A DNA stretch of 32,954 bases, from assembly GCA_964498835.1 (NCBI GenBank), contig CAZCIX010000021.1, forward strand, positions 1 through 32,954, written 5' to 3'. Under the pieces are notes generated by a model. The model did no database searches and was not told the origin of the DNA. It was given only the letters and a program-made list of their open reading frames with translations. A program made the translations under genes and the position numbers. The DNA is from JAGKXB01 sp964498835. Lineage in GTDB: Bacteria > Pseudomonadota > Gammaproteobacteria > Burkholderiales > Burkholderiaceae_D. This document shows, piece by piece, positions 1 to 8,033 of the stretch (positions are counted from its first letter, which is position 1; each line of letters opens with the position of its first letter).

Positions 1-1386
1 CCATCATGTGGAGCGGTAATCGTATGTTCCATTTTCATCGCTTCCATGATGAGTAATGGCATTCCCTGCGTAACTTGTTGCCCTTTTTTGACCAAAATAG
101 CCAGGATTTTGCCTGGCATCGGTGCGGTTAGACGACCACCTTCATGCCGCGTATCTTTCTTATCTTGATTCAATTCCATCAAGGATGAACAATAAGTCAG
201 CGCTGTATGTTTGCCTTCATGAAACACATGGAATACACCAGTGTGATAGGGCACGGTGCCGTGAATGGCGAGGTCGTCTAGCGTGATGTGGAAATCTTTG
301 CCGTTGCGGGTAATCAGGTGCAAGTCTGCGGTTTGGCCTTGTATTGTTAACCGCCAGTGATGGGTTTGGTCATGCAGATAATGTAGCGTGATGGCGTGGG
401 TTGATTGATGATCACCATTTATCTCTGCTTCGGTGAAATACAACGCTCGTTGCAATGCGTGATTCATGCGCCAGCCTGTGGTATCGCTCCACGGGTCGTT
501 GCTATTTTGGTAGTCAGCTTCGGCGCTGATCAAAGCGACAACGGCTAGCGCTAATGTGGACGTTGAGATGGGTTGAGGCGGAGGAAATAAGCTGGTTTGT
601 TGGCGCTCTATCCACGCAGTGTCGAGCTTGGCGTGGATGAAGTCTGGATGAACAAGCAAGCGTTGTAGGAATGGGATGTTGGTATCTAACCCGACAATTT
701 GATAATCCGCCAAAGCTTGTGCCATGCGCGTTTTGGCCACATCGCGGTTTTCGCCCCATACGATCAATTTCGCGATCATGGGGGCGTAAAAAGGGGTAAT
801 CGCATCGCCTTGGCGTACGCCAGAATCAATCCGTGTTGCTTCCTGTGTGGTGAAGGCGGTAGCAGGCGGTGTGCGTAGATGGTGGAGCGTGCCGATAGAA
901 GGAAGGAAGCCTTTTTCTGGATTTTCGGCGTAAATATGCGCTTCCATGGCGTGTCCGGATAGGTTGAGTTCGTCTTGCGTTTTTGGTAGTTTTGCGCCCA
1001 AGGCAACGCGCAATTGCCATTCGACTAAATCTAATCCAGTGATCATTTCTGTCACTGGGTGTTCAACTTGCAGGCGCGTATTCATTTCCATGAAATAAAA
1101 GGCGCCATCATGCTTGCTATTTGTTTGCTGCGGAACGATGAATTCCACTGTGCCAGCGCCGACATAACCCACGGCTTGCGCACCGCTAGCCTTGGCTGCA
1201 GCAATGATTTTGGGGATATGTAAATAACTGTCTTGGGCAGCTGGCGGCCCGATCAAAATGGCTTGATCGCAGACCGCTACATGTTTGGCGTGTGCATCCG
1301 CTTCCCGAATACACCGCCACCGTTTTAATGCCTAGTCACCTTGTTGTGGCAGCGATGCGGCAGGCGATTAGGATTGTGTGGAGCAT
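1..1386 (-). pseudogene. liuD: Methylcrotonyl-CoA carboxylase alpha subunit, decayed (runs off the window)
   Basis: The reverse strand encodes a biotin-carboxylase/biotin-carrier protein of leucine breakdown. From about 1303 down to 1 one frame is open. It covers the end of the ATP-grasp domain (EMNTRLQVEHPVTE), the biotin carboxylase C-terminal domain, the BT region and the biotinyl domain with its AMKM lysine motif near position 30. The 5' part is broken. The start at 1386 (MLHTILI) runs straight into ACR, so about six residues of the family's ILIANRGEIACR motif are missing. A TGA lies at 1336-1338, in the place of a codon that is normally Arg. An extra C in the run at 1304-1306 shifts the frame. 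Near 1173 the sequence jumps from SGAQA to VGYVGAG, removing in frame about 190 residues of the ATP-binding core. The start overlaps the end of bioB by 19 bases. The protein cannot be a working carboxylase. The 3' end is outside the window. Confidence 0.9.
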
Positions 1387-2417
1387 GCGGATGGTGTGGC
1401 GGCGGAAGTCGAGTCGCGTGCTTTTAGGCCTAATTTGGCCAATAAAGCACGATCATCCTGCGCATCGGGGTTGTCGGTGGTGAGCAATTTATCGCCATAA
1501 AAAATCGAATTAGCACCAGCCAAAAAGCACATGGCTTGAATCGCTTCGCCCAGTTCACGACGTCCCGCTGACAAGCGCACGCGTGCTTTCGGCATGGTGA
1601 TGCGGGCCACAGCAATGGTGCGCACAAATTCCAGCGGATCCAGCACTTCAGTGCCATGCAGCGGTGTGCCTTCAACTTGCACTAGGTGGTTGATGGGCAC
1701 GGATTCTGGATACGGATTTAAGTTAGCCAATTGCGCAATCAAACCAGCGCGCTGCTGACGCGATTCGCCCATGCCGACGATGCCGCCGCAGCAGACTTTT
1801 AAGCCCGCATCGCGTACTCGGCCCAATGTGTCTAAACGATCTTGATATTCACGGGTAGAAATCACGTTGTCATAAAACTCTGGCGCAGTATCTAAATTGT
1901 GGTTGTAATAATCCAACCCAGCTTTTTTCAATCTATAAGCTTGTTGCTCTTCCAACATGCCTAAAGTAGCGCAGGTTTCCAGCCCCATTGCTTTGACTTC
2001 ACGCACCATTTGCTCCACTTTTTCCATGTCGCGTTCTTTAGGACTGCGCCATGCTGCGCCCATGCAAAAACGCGTAGCACCGTTTTCCTTCGCCGCCTGC
2101 GCTGCTTCCAGCACGCTTTCAATCGGCAATATCTTTTTCGCCTCCACGCCAGTATCGTAGCGCGCAGCTTGTGGGCAATAACCGCAATCCTCTTCACAGC
2201 CGCCGGTTTTGATCGACAGCAAAGTCGCCAATTCAATATCACCTGCCTCAAAGTTCGCGCGGTGTGCTTGTTGTGCTCGGTACATCAAATCGTTGAAGGG
2301 CAGTTCGAATAAAGCCAGCACGTCCTCTACTGGCCAGGTGGCTGTTTGTGGGACGGTGATGGATTTTTGGGGTGGATGGAAGGATAGAGGGGTGGAGGTC
2401 ACAGGAGTGTTTGACAT
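1368..2417 (-). CDS. bioB: Biotin synthase BioB
   Basis: Radical-SAM enzyme that inserts sulfur into dethiobiotin, the last step of biotin synthesis. I prefer the ATG at 2417, giving 349 residues; the frame also opens at a TTG at 2435 that would add six residues. The SAM cluster motif is GGCEEDCGYCPQ, with the three cysteines at about residues 74, 78 and 81. Other conserved segments are YYNHNLDT, CCGGIVGMGE, NHLVQVEGTPL and RLSAGRRE, which holds the Arg ligand of the second Fe-S cluster. Length is normal for the family and no damage is visible. It is the last intact gene of the bioA-F-D-B operon. The liuD pseudogene starts inside its final codons, so the two were probably translated in tandem. 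Confidence 0.97.
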   Translation of the reverse strand: MSNTPVTSTPLSFHPPQKSITVPQTATWPVEDVLALFELPFNDLMYRAQQAHRANFEAGDIELATLLSIKTGGCEEDCGYCPQAARYDTGVEAKKILPIESVLEAAQAAKENGATRFCMGAAWRSPKERDMEKVEQMVREVKAMGLETCATLGMLEEQQAYRLKKAGLDYYNHNLDTAPEFYDNVISTREYQDRLDTLGRVRDAGLKVCCGGIVGMGESRQQRAGLIAQLANLNPYPESVPINHLVQVEGTPLHGTEVLDPLEFVRTIAVARITMPKARVRLSAGRRELGEAIQAMCFLAGANSIFYGDKLLTTDNPDAQDDRALLAKLGLKARDSTSAATPSACSTQS

Positions 2418-2490
2418 AGATTTTTCTAACTTCAAAGGTTCTTGGTGTAAGAGGTGGGCTGAATTTTACTTAAATCAGGAAGCTGATAGT

Positions 2491-3192
2491 TTAATCGGAT
2501 GTAGGCCAACCCGGCAAACCAGAAAAATCCAAATACCCAGCCGCATCCGCAGCGCAGGGCGATGCTAGCTTGGGTACGACACCAAGCAAAGGCGCATTCA
2601 GGCGTTGTTTCAAGGCGGCGATGTTTTCTTCCTGATATGGCATGTCGGGCGTGACGCAATTGGCGACCCAGCCAGCGAATACCAATCCGCGACGTGTAAT
2701 GGCTTCTGCGGTTAACAAGGCTTGGCTGATGCAACCTAAGCGCAGGCCGACCACTAATACGACTGGTAAACCTAATCGTTGCGCCAAGTCAGCAGTGTCG
2801 TATTGATCACACAAGGGAACTTTAAATCCACCTACGCCTTCGACTACGACGGCGTCTACTTGATCATGGATTTGCGTATAACAAGTTTGAATATGCGCCA
2901 GGTCGATGGTGACGCTTTCTACTTGCGCGGCGATGTGCGGTGCGATGGCGGCTTGTAGCAAATATGGTGTGGTCAGCGTAGAAGGCAGTTTGACGTTGGA
3001 AGCCGCGGCGAGTTGGTCCATATCCTCATTGCACCACACGTTTTGGCGCAGGAAAGCGCCGGCGGCGACGGGTTTCATGCCGGCGCTGCGTAGGTTTAGT
3101 TGTGCCAATGTGTGCAGTAAGGCACTGGAAATGAGGGTTTTGCCTACTTCGGTATCGGTGCCGGTGATAAAGCAGGTGAATTTTTTGTTCAT
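2491..3192 (-). CDS. bioD: Dethiobiotin synthetase BioD
   Basis: ATP-dependent ureido-ring closure on 7,8-diaminopelargonic acid, giving dethiobiotin. The 233-residue protein has the P-loop GTDTEVGKT at residues 11-19, the catalytic region GMKPVAAG at about 38-45, and VEGVGGFKVPL, a small variant of the usual VEGAGG motif, at about 118-128. The ATG at 3192 fits the family N-terminus. It lies 73 bases upstream of bioB and about 200 bases downstream of bioF. The spacer towards bioF holds a palindromic repeat, the only large gap in the operon. Confidence 0.96.
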   Translation of the reverse strand: MNKKFTCFITGTDTEVGKTLISSALLHTLAQLNLRSAGMKPVAAGAFLRQNVWCNEDMDQLAAASNVKLPSTLTTPYLLQAAIAPHIAAQVESVTIDLAHIQTCYTQIHDQVDAVVVEGVGGFKVPLCDQYDTADLAQRLGLPVVLVVGLRLGCISQALLTAEAITRRGLVFAGWVANCVTPDMPYQEENIAALKQRLNAPLLGVVPKLASPCAADAAGYLDFSGLPGWPTSD

Positions 3193-3248
3193 GAAATTTT
3201 TAAAGTGTTAACTGAAATTATTCATTAGTCCTGATCATCCCTGTAAAA

Positions 3249-3377
3249 GATGGTAATGCGGAAAAATTTAAAACTGTCGTCCCCGAGTGTTTTAGTCGGG
3301 GACCCAGTGACTTTTCGCAGCAAACAACGAAAGACACTAGGTTCCCGCCTAAACCCGCGGGAACGACGGAGCTTAAT
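3249..3377. repeat. Palindromic intergenic repeat, copy 1
   Basis: An imperfect palindrome of about 130 bases fills most of the bioF-bioD gap. The outer arms GTCGTCCCC (3276-3284) and GGGAACGAC (3359-3367) pair imperfectly. Inside are two hairpins: CCCCGA/TCGGGG at 3281-3301 and TTCCCGC/GCGGGAA at about 3342-3362. They flank a conserved middle, AGCAAACAACGAAAGAC. The same sequence, flanks included, occurs in inverted orientation at 17530-17816, so this is a dispersed family. It resembles REP or MITE-type elements; no coding capacity is seen. It could affect bioF-bioD transcript stability, which is inference. Confidence 0.85.
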
Positions 3378-3400
3378 AGAAAATTTCAGTTTAAATTTTT

Positions 3401-4585
3401 TTAAGCTTTTTCTAATACATGCAAAGCAGCGACTAATTTTTCCACATCCTGCGTAGTATGTGCTGCGGACAATGTGATGCGCAGCCGTGCGGTGCCTTCG
3501 GGTACGGTAGGTGGGCGTATCGCTGGCACCCATAATCCCTGCGCATATAACTGCTGGGAAAGTTGCATCGCAGCCGCATTGCTGCCTACCAATAAAGGTT
3601 GAATGGCCGTGTTGGATGGCATCAGTCGCCAGCGTTGCAGCGATAAGCTGGTCTGCAATTGTTGAATCAATTTCTGTAAATGCTGGCGTCGTGTCATGCC
3701 TTCATCGCTTTGCATCAAGTCCAGGCTAGTCAGCAAAGCATGCGCCAATGCAGGCGCCGCCGCCGTGGTGTAAATATAAGGCCGGGCGCGTTGTATCAAC
3801 CACTCGATCACGCTGGTATGCGCCGCGACAAACGCACCACCCACGCCAGCAGCTTTGCCCAGCGTGCCCATGTAAATGATATGCGGTGTCTGTAATTGAA
3901 AATGCTCTAAAGCGCCCAAGCCACGCGCGCCCAAGGTACCAAAACCATGCGCATCGTCGATTACTAGCCAGGCATCATGTTGCTGGCACAGCGCCAGCAA
4001 ATCTGGCAATGGCGCCAAATCGCCATCCATGCTGAACACGCTATCCGTCACCACGATTTTGTTGCTAGCGGTGCTGGCATTTAACAAATCAGCCAGCGCC
4101 ATCGTATCGCTATGCGGATAAATCGTCACCGTCGCTTTAGACAAGCGCGCACCGTCAATTAACGAAGCGTGATTGTGCTGCTCAGAAAAAATTTCTGTAT
4201 GAGAATCAGCCGCCGCCAGCGCCGTCAAAATCGCAAGATTCGCCATATAACCCGTACAAAAATACAAAGCACGAGCCGATGTCAAATAAGGCGACAGCGC
4301 ATTCGCCAAACGCTGCTCCAACAAAGCATGCGCCTGACTATGACCGCTGATCAAATGCGACGCGCCGCTACCTGCGCCATACAAAGTCGCCCCTTCCTGC
4401 AGCGCAGCAACAATCCGTGGATGCGCCGCCAAACCCAAATAATCATTGCTACAAAACGCCAACATCGCTTGGCCATCGACTTGCATGGGTGGCGTACACG
4501 CGGTTTCAGCAGTACGCCGACGGCGCAGCAGGCTGGCGTTGTCTAAGGCTTGTAGTTGATGTTCTAGTTGCTGGATTTGTTTCAT
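3401..4585 (-). CDS. bioF: 8-amino-7-oxononanoate synthase BioF
   Basis: PLP enzyme condensing pimeloyl thioester with alanine in the first ring-building step of biotin synthesis. The 394 residues match the family length. Visible motifs are FCSNDYLGL at 44-52, GAGSGASHLISG at 70-81, SVFSMDGD at about 182-189, the cofactor aspartate in VIDDAHGFGTLG (208-219), and the PLP lysine K244 in YMGTLGKAAG. The ATG at 4585 lies only two bases after the bioA stop, which points to translational coupling. The gene ends just before the palindromic repeat. Confidence 0.96.
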   Translation of the reverse strand: MKQIQQLEHQLQALDNASLLRRRRTAETACTPPMQVDGQAMLAFCSNDYLGLAAHPRIVAALQEGATLYGAGSGASHLISGHSQAHALLEQRLANALSPYLTSARALYFCTGYMANLAILTALAAADSHTEIFSEQHNHASLIDGARLSKATVTIYPHSDTMALADLLNASTASNKIVVTDSVFSMDGDLAPLPDLLALCQQHDAWLVIDDAHGFGTLGARGLGALEHFQLQTPHIIYMGTLGKAAGVGGAFVAAHTSVIEWLIQRARPYIYTTAAAPALAHALLTSLDLMQSDEGMTRRQHLQKLIQQLQTSLSLQRWRLMPSNTAIQPLLVGSNAAAMQLSQQLYAQGLWVPAIRPPTVPEGTARLRITLSAAHTTQDVEKLVAALHVLEKA

Positions 4586-4587
4586 TG

Positions 4588-5970
4588 TTACTCAACCACT
4601 TGTTTAAACACAGCCAACGTCTTACCCGCCAACTCATCCATTTCCGCCGCATTCAAGATATACGGCGGCATCAAATACACGGTATTGCCGATGGGGCGTA
4701 GCAGCAATTCGTGTTGCAGGGCGGTGGCGAAGAAGCGGCGGGAGAAAGCGCTGGCATTGTTGTTGCCATCGTTACCTTGATCCAATACGGCATCGAAGGC
4801 CCAGATCATGCCGTGTTGGCGGAAGTGGGTGACTTTGTCGTGTGCGGCCAGTGGTGTGAGGGCAGTTGTTAAGCGGGTGGCGCTGAGGCGGTTGTTTTCT
4901 AGGACTTTATCTTCTTCAAAAATCGCCAGCGTTGCCAGTGCGGCACGGCAGGCTAAGGGGTTGCCGGTGTAGGAATGGGAATGCAAAAAACCGCGTTGCA
5001 CGTCGGCGTCGTAAAAGGCTTGATAGATAGCATCGCTAGTCATCACCAGAGAAAGTGGCAGATAACCGCCGCTGATGCCTTTGGATAGGCAAAGAAAATC
5101 TGGCCAGACTTGGGCTTGCTCGCAGGCGAAGAAAGTGCCGGTGCGGCCGCAGCCGACGGCAATTTCGTCAAAAATCATGTGGATCTGATAACGCTGACAC
5201 AAGGCATGGACTTCTTGTAAATACACCGGATCGTGCATCGCCATGCCAGTGGCGCATTGCACCAGCGGTTCGATGATGATGCAGGCGATTTGGTTAGCGC
5301 GTTGTTGTAGCAGTGCTTCCAATTGTTGCGCGGCGTGGCGTGCAACGTCGGCGGCAGATTGACCGTCTTTGGCCTGACGCGCATCGGGCGAGGCGACGAC
5401 GTGGACTTGGGAGGATCGTAGCAAAGGGCCGTAAGCATTGCGGAACAAAGGTACGTCGGTGACTGTCAGCGCACCCAGGGTTTCTCCGTGATAACTGCCT
5501 TTGAGGCAAACGAATTCCTGCTTGTCAGGCAAGCCCGCATTGCGCCAGGCATGAAAACTCATTTTGAGTGCGATTTCGACTGCCGAAGCGCCATCGGAAG
5601 CATAAAAACAATGACCCAGTGCGTGATGGGTTAATGCGGATAATTTTTCCGATAACTCGACTACTGGTTCGTGGGTAAATCCGGCCAGCATAGCGTGTTC
5701 TAAACGATCGAGCTGGTCTTTTAAAGCCGCATTGATTCGCGGATTGGCATGGCCGAATAAATTCACCCACCAGGAGCTGATGGCATCTAGATAGCGCCGA
5801 CCATCCTGGTCATACAGCCACGCGCCTTTTCCGTGGCTGACTGCAATCAAGGGTTGGGTTTCGTGATGCTGCATCTGGGTGCAGGGATGCCAGACGCTTT
5901 GGCGACTGCGTGTTACCCAGTCGGATTGTTGGTTAGTGGTGGGAATCAAGATTATTCTTTTCTTTGCCAA
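4588..5970 (-). CDS. bioA: Adenosylmethionine-8-amino-7-oxononanoate aminotransferase BioA
   Basis: PLP aminotransferase using S-adenosylmethionine to make diaminopelargonic acid. Conserved parts are VWHPCTQM near residue 26, the glycine-rich cofactor site YASDGASAVEIALKM (about 123-137), SYHGETLGA (about 159-167), the PLP-ring aspartate in IFDEIAVG (D268) and the PLP lysine K297 in LSKGISGGYLP. The open frame begins with TTG at 5970, overlapping the end of liuC by 19 bases. Another TTG at 5949 is possible, and there is no ATG near the expected N-terminus. The overlap means the bio genes are read from the same transcript as liuC. The 460-residue length is close to the family norm. Confidence 0.95.
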   Translation of the reverse strand: MAKKRIILIPTTNQQSDWVTRSRQSVWHPCTQMQHHETQPLIAVSHGKGAWLYDQDGRRYLDAISSWWVNLFGHANPRINAALKDQLDRLEHAMLAGFTHEPVVELSEKLSALTHHALGHCFYASDGASAVEIALKMSFHAWRNAGLPDKQEFVCLKGSYHGETLGALTVTDVPLFRNAYGPLLRSSQVHVVASPDARQAKDGQSAADVARHAAQQLEALLQQRANQIACIIIEPLVQCATGMAMHDPVYLQEVHALCQRYQIHMIFDEIAVGCGRTGTFFACEQAQVWPDFLCLSKGISGGYLPLSLVMTSDAIYQAFYDADVQRGFLHSHSYTGNPLACRAALATLAIFEEDKVLENNRLSATRLTTALTPLAAHDKVTHFRQHGMIWAFDAVLDQGNDGNNNASAFSRRFFATALQHELLLRPIGNTVYLMPPYILNAAEMDELAGKTLAVFKQVVE

Positions 5971-6761
5971 TCTGGCTTACGTTGTGTAAGGAAAGCGTGC
6001 ATGCCTTCCTGCCCTTCCGGTGAGGTACGAATATCGACGAAGCGTTGCACCGTATCGGCGATCAAAGCGTCGTCCATTTTGGCATTAGCAATTTCACGCA
6101 CCAGTTTTTTGGCTTGCTGCACGGCATGGGGGCTATTTTCTGCCAGTATGTTAACGGTGTGCGAGATAGCTTTGGTCAACGCGTCACTATTGGGAACGAC
6201 TTGGTGCACCAAACCCATGTTCTGTGCTTCATGCGCTAAAAAGCGCTCGGCGGTGAGGAAGTAACGACGCGCCGCATTTTCTCCCATGGCTTTGATGACG
6301 TAAGGAGAAATAATCGCCGGGATCAAGCCTAGTCTGACTTCGCTTAAACAGAAATACACCGTTTCGCTCGCTATCCGAATATCACACGCCGCCAGCAATC
6401 CCATGCCGCCGCCATAAGCATCGCCGCGTATTTTGGCGATCACCGGTTTGGGGCACAGATAAACCGTGCGCAGCATATCGGCCAGCTGTTGCGCGTGTAC
6501 CTGTTTTTGTTCCAGGGTTTCGTGCTCTTCCGCCTTCATTTCCTGCAAATCCGCCCCCGCGCAAAAAACAGCTCCATTCGCCGCCAGCACAATCACGCGG
6601 ACATTCGCATCCTGGCTCAGGAGAGTAAACGCCTGCTGAATTTCAATCATCATGGCGGTGTTCAGCGCATTACGCGCAAGAGGACGATTGAGCGTGATCA
6701 TTGCCGAATGGCTAGCGTGGAAATAATCGAGGGTGATGGCGTGCCAGTTGATTGTGTTCAT
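5952..6761 (-). CDS. liuC: Methylglutaconyl-CoA hydratase (enoyl-CoA hydratase family)
   Basis: Crotonase-fold hydratase of 269 residues, expected to hydrate 3-methylglutaconyl-CoA, the product of methylcrotonyl-CoA carboxylase, in leucine degradation. The oxyanion hole is visible in FCAGADLQEM (67-76) and GGGMGLLAACD (117-127). The catalytic glutamate is E141 in SEVRLGLIPAIISPYV. The second crotonase glutamate is replaced, as I recall for LiuC proteins. The assignment rests on this pattern and on the liu genes around it; another crotonase activity is possible. It reads intact although its partners liuB and liuD are broken, so it may persist because it carries the ribosomes into bioA. Confidence 0.87.
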   Translation of the reverse strand: MNTINWHAITLDYFHASHSAMITLNRPLARNALNTAMMIEIQQAFTLLSQDANVRVIVLAANGAVFCAGADLQEMKAEEHETLEQKQVHAQQLADMLRTVYLCPKPVIAKIRGDAYGGGMGLLAACDIRIASETVYFCLSEVRLGLIPAIISPYVIKAMGENAARRYFLTAERFLAHEAQNMGLVHQVVPNSDALTKAISHTVNILAENSPHAVQQAKKLVREIANAKMDDALIADTVQRFVDIRTSPEGQEGMHAFLTQRKPDWQRKE

Positions 6762-6818
6762 TGGGTTTTCTATATGGAATTGAGTACTACTGTTCTCAAC
6801 GTTTCATTAAAAATGGCC

Positions 6819-6850
6819 TAATGTAAGGAAAGTTTGTTTCCCTTACATTA
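6819..6850 (-). terminator. Stem-loop overlapping the fic stop codon, probable terminator
   Basis: TAATGTAAGG (6819-6828) pairs with CCTTACATTA (6841-6850). The stem extends inward through AAA/TTT with one bulged base around a GTTTG loop. On the transcribed minus strand it is followed by GGCCATTTTTAATG, a short T run. It contains the fic stop codon. It may end or attenuate the transcript before liuC and the bio genes. Confidence 0.55.
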
Positions 6851-7997
6851 AGAAGAGGTTAAGGTAAGTTTCAAAGACATATACCCGATGTCTTTGTGCC
6901 CCAGTAACTTCGCGCAAAATATCCAGTGCAATTAAGTCTTTGAGGATGGCATTAGCGGTAGGGTGGCTAATGTTTAGATTTTTCTCAAGGTCGGTAGCCA
7001 TTATCATTGGCTTGCTATACAGCAAAGTAAGTGCTTGTCGTGCATTAGGTACGCGTTTCCCTAAGCTTGATATTTTGTGTTCTATATCAATACGCAAATT
7101 CAATATATTTCGAAATACGTTGCTTCCTTTGGACGCTGTTTCTGTGATGCCTTGTAGAAAAAATTTAACCCAATGTATCAGGTCGTTAGAAACACGTACT
7201 TTGGTCAATGCATCGTAATAACTACCGCGGTTACGCTCAAAAAAGTCTGATAAATACAAGGAAGGCTTTTTCAATAAACCATGATTTATCAGATAAAGTG
7301 GAATTAATAAGCGTCCAATACGCCCATTCCCATCTAAAAATGGATGGATGGTCTCAAATTGATAGTGGCTGATGGCAATGCGAATTAAATGCGGCACGAC
7401 AATATTCTCGTTATGCCAGAATTGCTCAAGATCACTCATCAAATCGGGCACACCATCTTGATGAGGTGGAATAAACGAAGCATCTTGCAAATTCGAGCCA
7501 CCAATCCAGTTTTGACTAGTGCGAAATTCACCAGGCTGTTTGTGCTGGCCACGCGCACCCTGCATCAAGATCAAGTGAGTTTTTTTGAGTAAACGATTGG
7601 ATAGGGGGAGGTCTTGTAGTTCGGCAATGGCGGTGTTGACTGCGTCAACGTAATTACGCACTTCGCGCCAATCATCACGTTTTTCAGGCCGAATCATTTC
7701 CTCTGACATTAATGCTTCTTCCATACCCGTTTGCGTTCCCTCAATGCGGCTAGACGTTTGTGCCTCTTTAGTCACGTGCATTTGAATGAACAAATCTACG
7801 TCTGGCACGATTAACGAAAAAGCATTTAATTCACCTAGCGCGTGGTTGGCAGACTCAAGCAATGCATTAACGGTTGGGTCTTCCCATGTCCACGCGTGAT
7901 TGACAGCCACAGGTTCAAAACTTTTATATTGATAACGCTGTTGCCAGCGTCCTGCTTTGAAGGTTTCAAATTTCATGGTATTTCGCTCAATATTCAA
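6843..7997 (-). CDS. Fic family protein (adenylyltransferase-type) with C-terminal winged helix
   Basis: 384 residues with three parts. An N-terminal Fic/DOC_N region carries SSRIEG at 82-87, matching the inhibitory helix pattern [S/T]xxxE[G/N] placed before the Fic core. The Fic core has a complete HPFLDGNGRIGR motif at 218-229. A C-terminal helix-turn-helix (about 310-375) may contact DNA. Such enzymes usually transfer AMP from ATP to a protein; the target here is unknown. A second start at residue 8 (MKFETF) is possible. It interrupts the expected liuB-liuC order, with its own stem-loop at the 3' end, so it was probably inserted into the operon. No antitoxin gene is adjacent; the inhibitory helix is built in. 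Confidence 0.9.
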   Translation of the reverse strand: MNIERNTMKFETFKAGRWQQRYQYKSFEPVAVNHAWTWEDPTVNALLESANHALGELNAFSLIVPDVDLFIQMHVTKEAQTSSRIEGTQTGMEEALMSEEMIRPEKRDDWREVRNYVDAVNTAIAELQDLPLSNRLLKKTHLILMQGARGQHKQPGEFRTSQNWIGGSNLQDASFIPPHQDGVPDLMSDLEQFWHNENIVVPHLIRIAISHYQFETIHPFLDGNGRIGRLLIPLYLINHGLLKKPSLYLSDFFERNRGSYYDALTKVRVSNDLIHWVKFFLQGITETASKGSNVFRNILNLRIDIEHKISSLGKRVPNARQALTLLYSKPMIMATDLEKNLNISHPTANAILKDLIALDILREVTGAQRHRVYVFETYLNLFLM

Positions 7998-8033
7998 TGG
8001 TGCAATGGTGGGTGGTTAGAGAAATTTTTTCCA

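Noticed and set aside
3225..3533. A 102-codon minus-strand frame through the palindromic repeat
   Set aside because: It combines repeat sequence with an off-frame part of bioF; no family and no ribosome site.
4169..4546. A 125-codon plus-strand frame opposite bioF
   Set aside because: Shadow of bioF, whose motifs are complete on the other strand.
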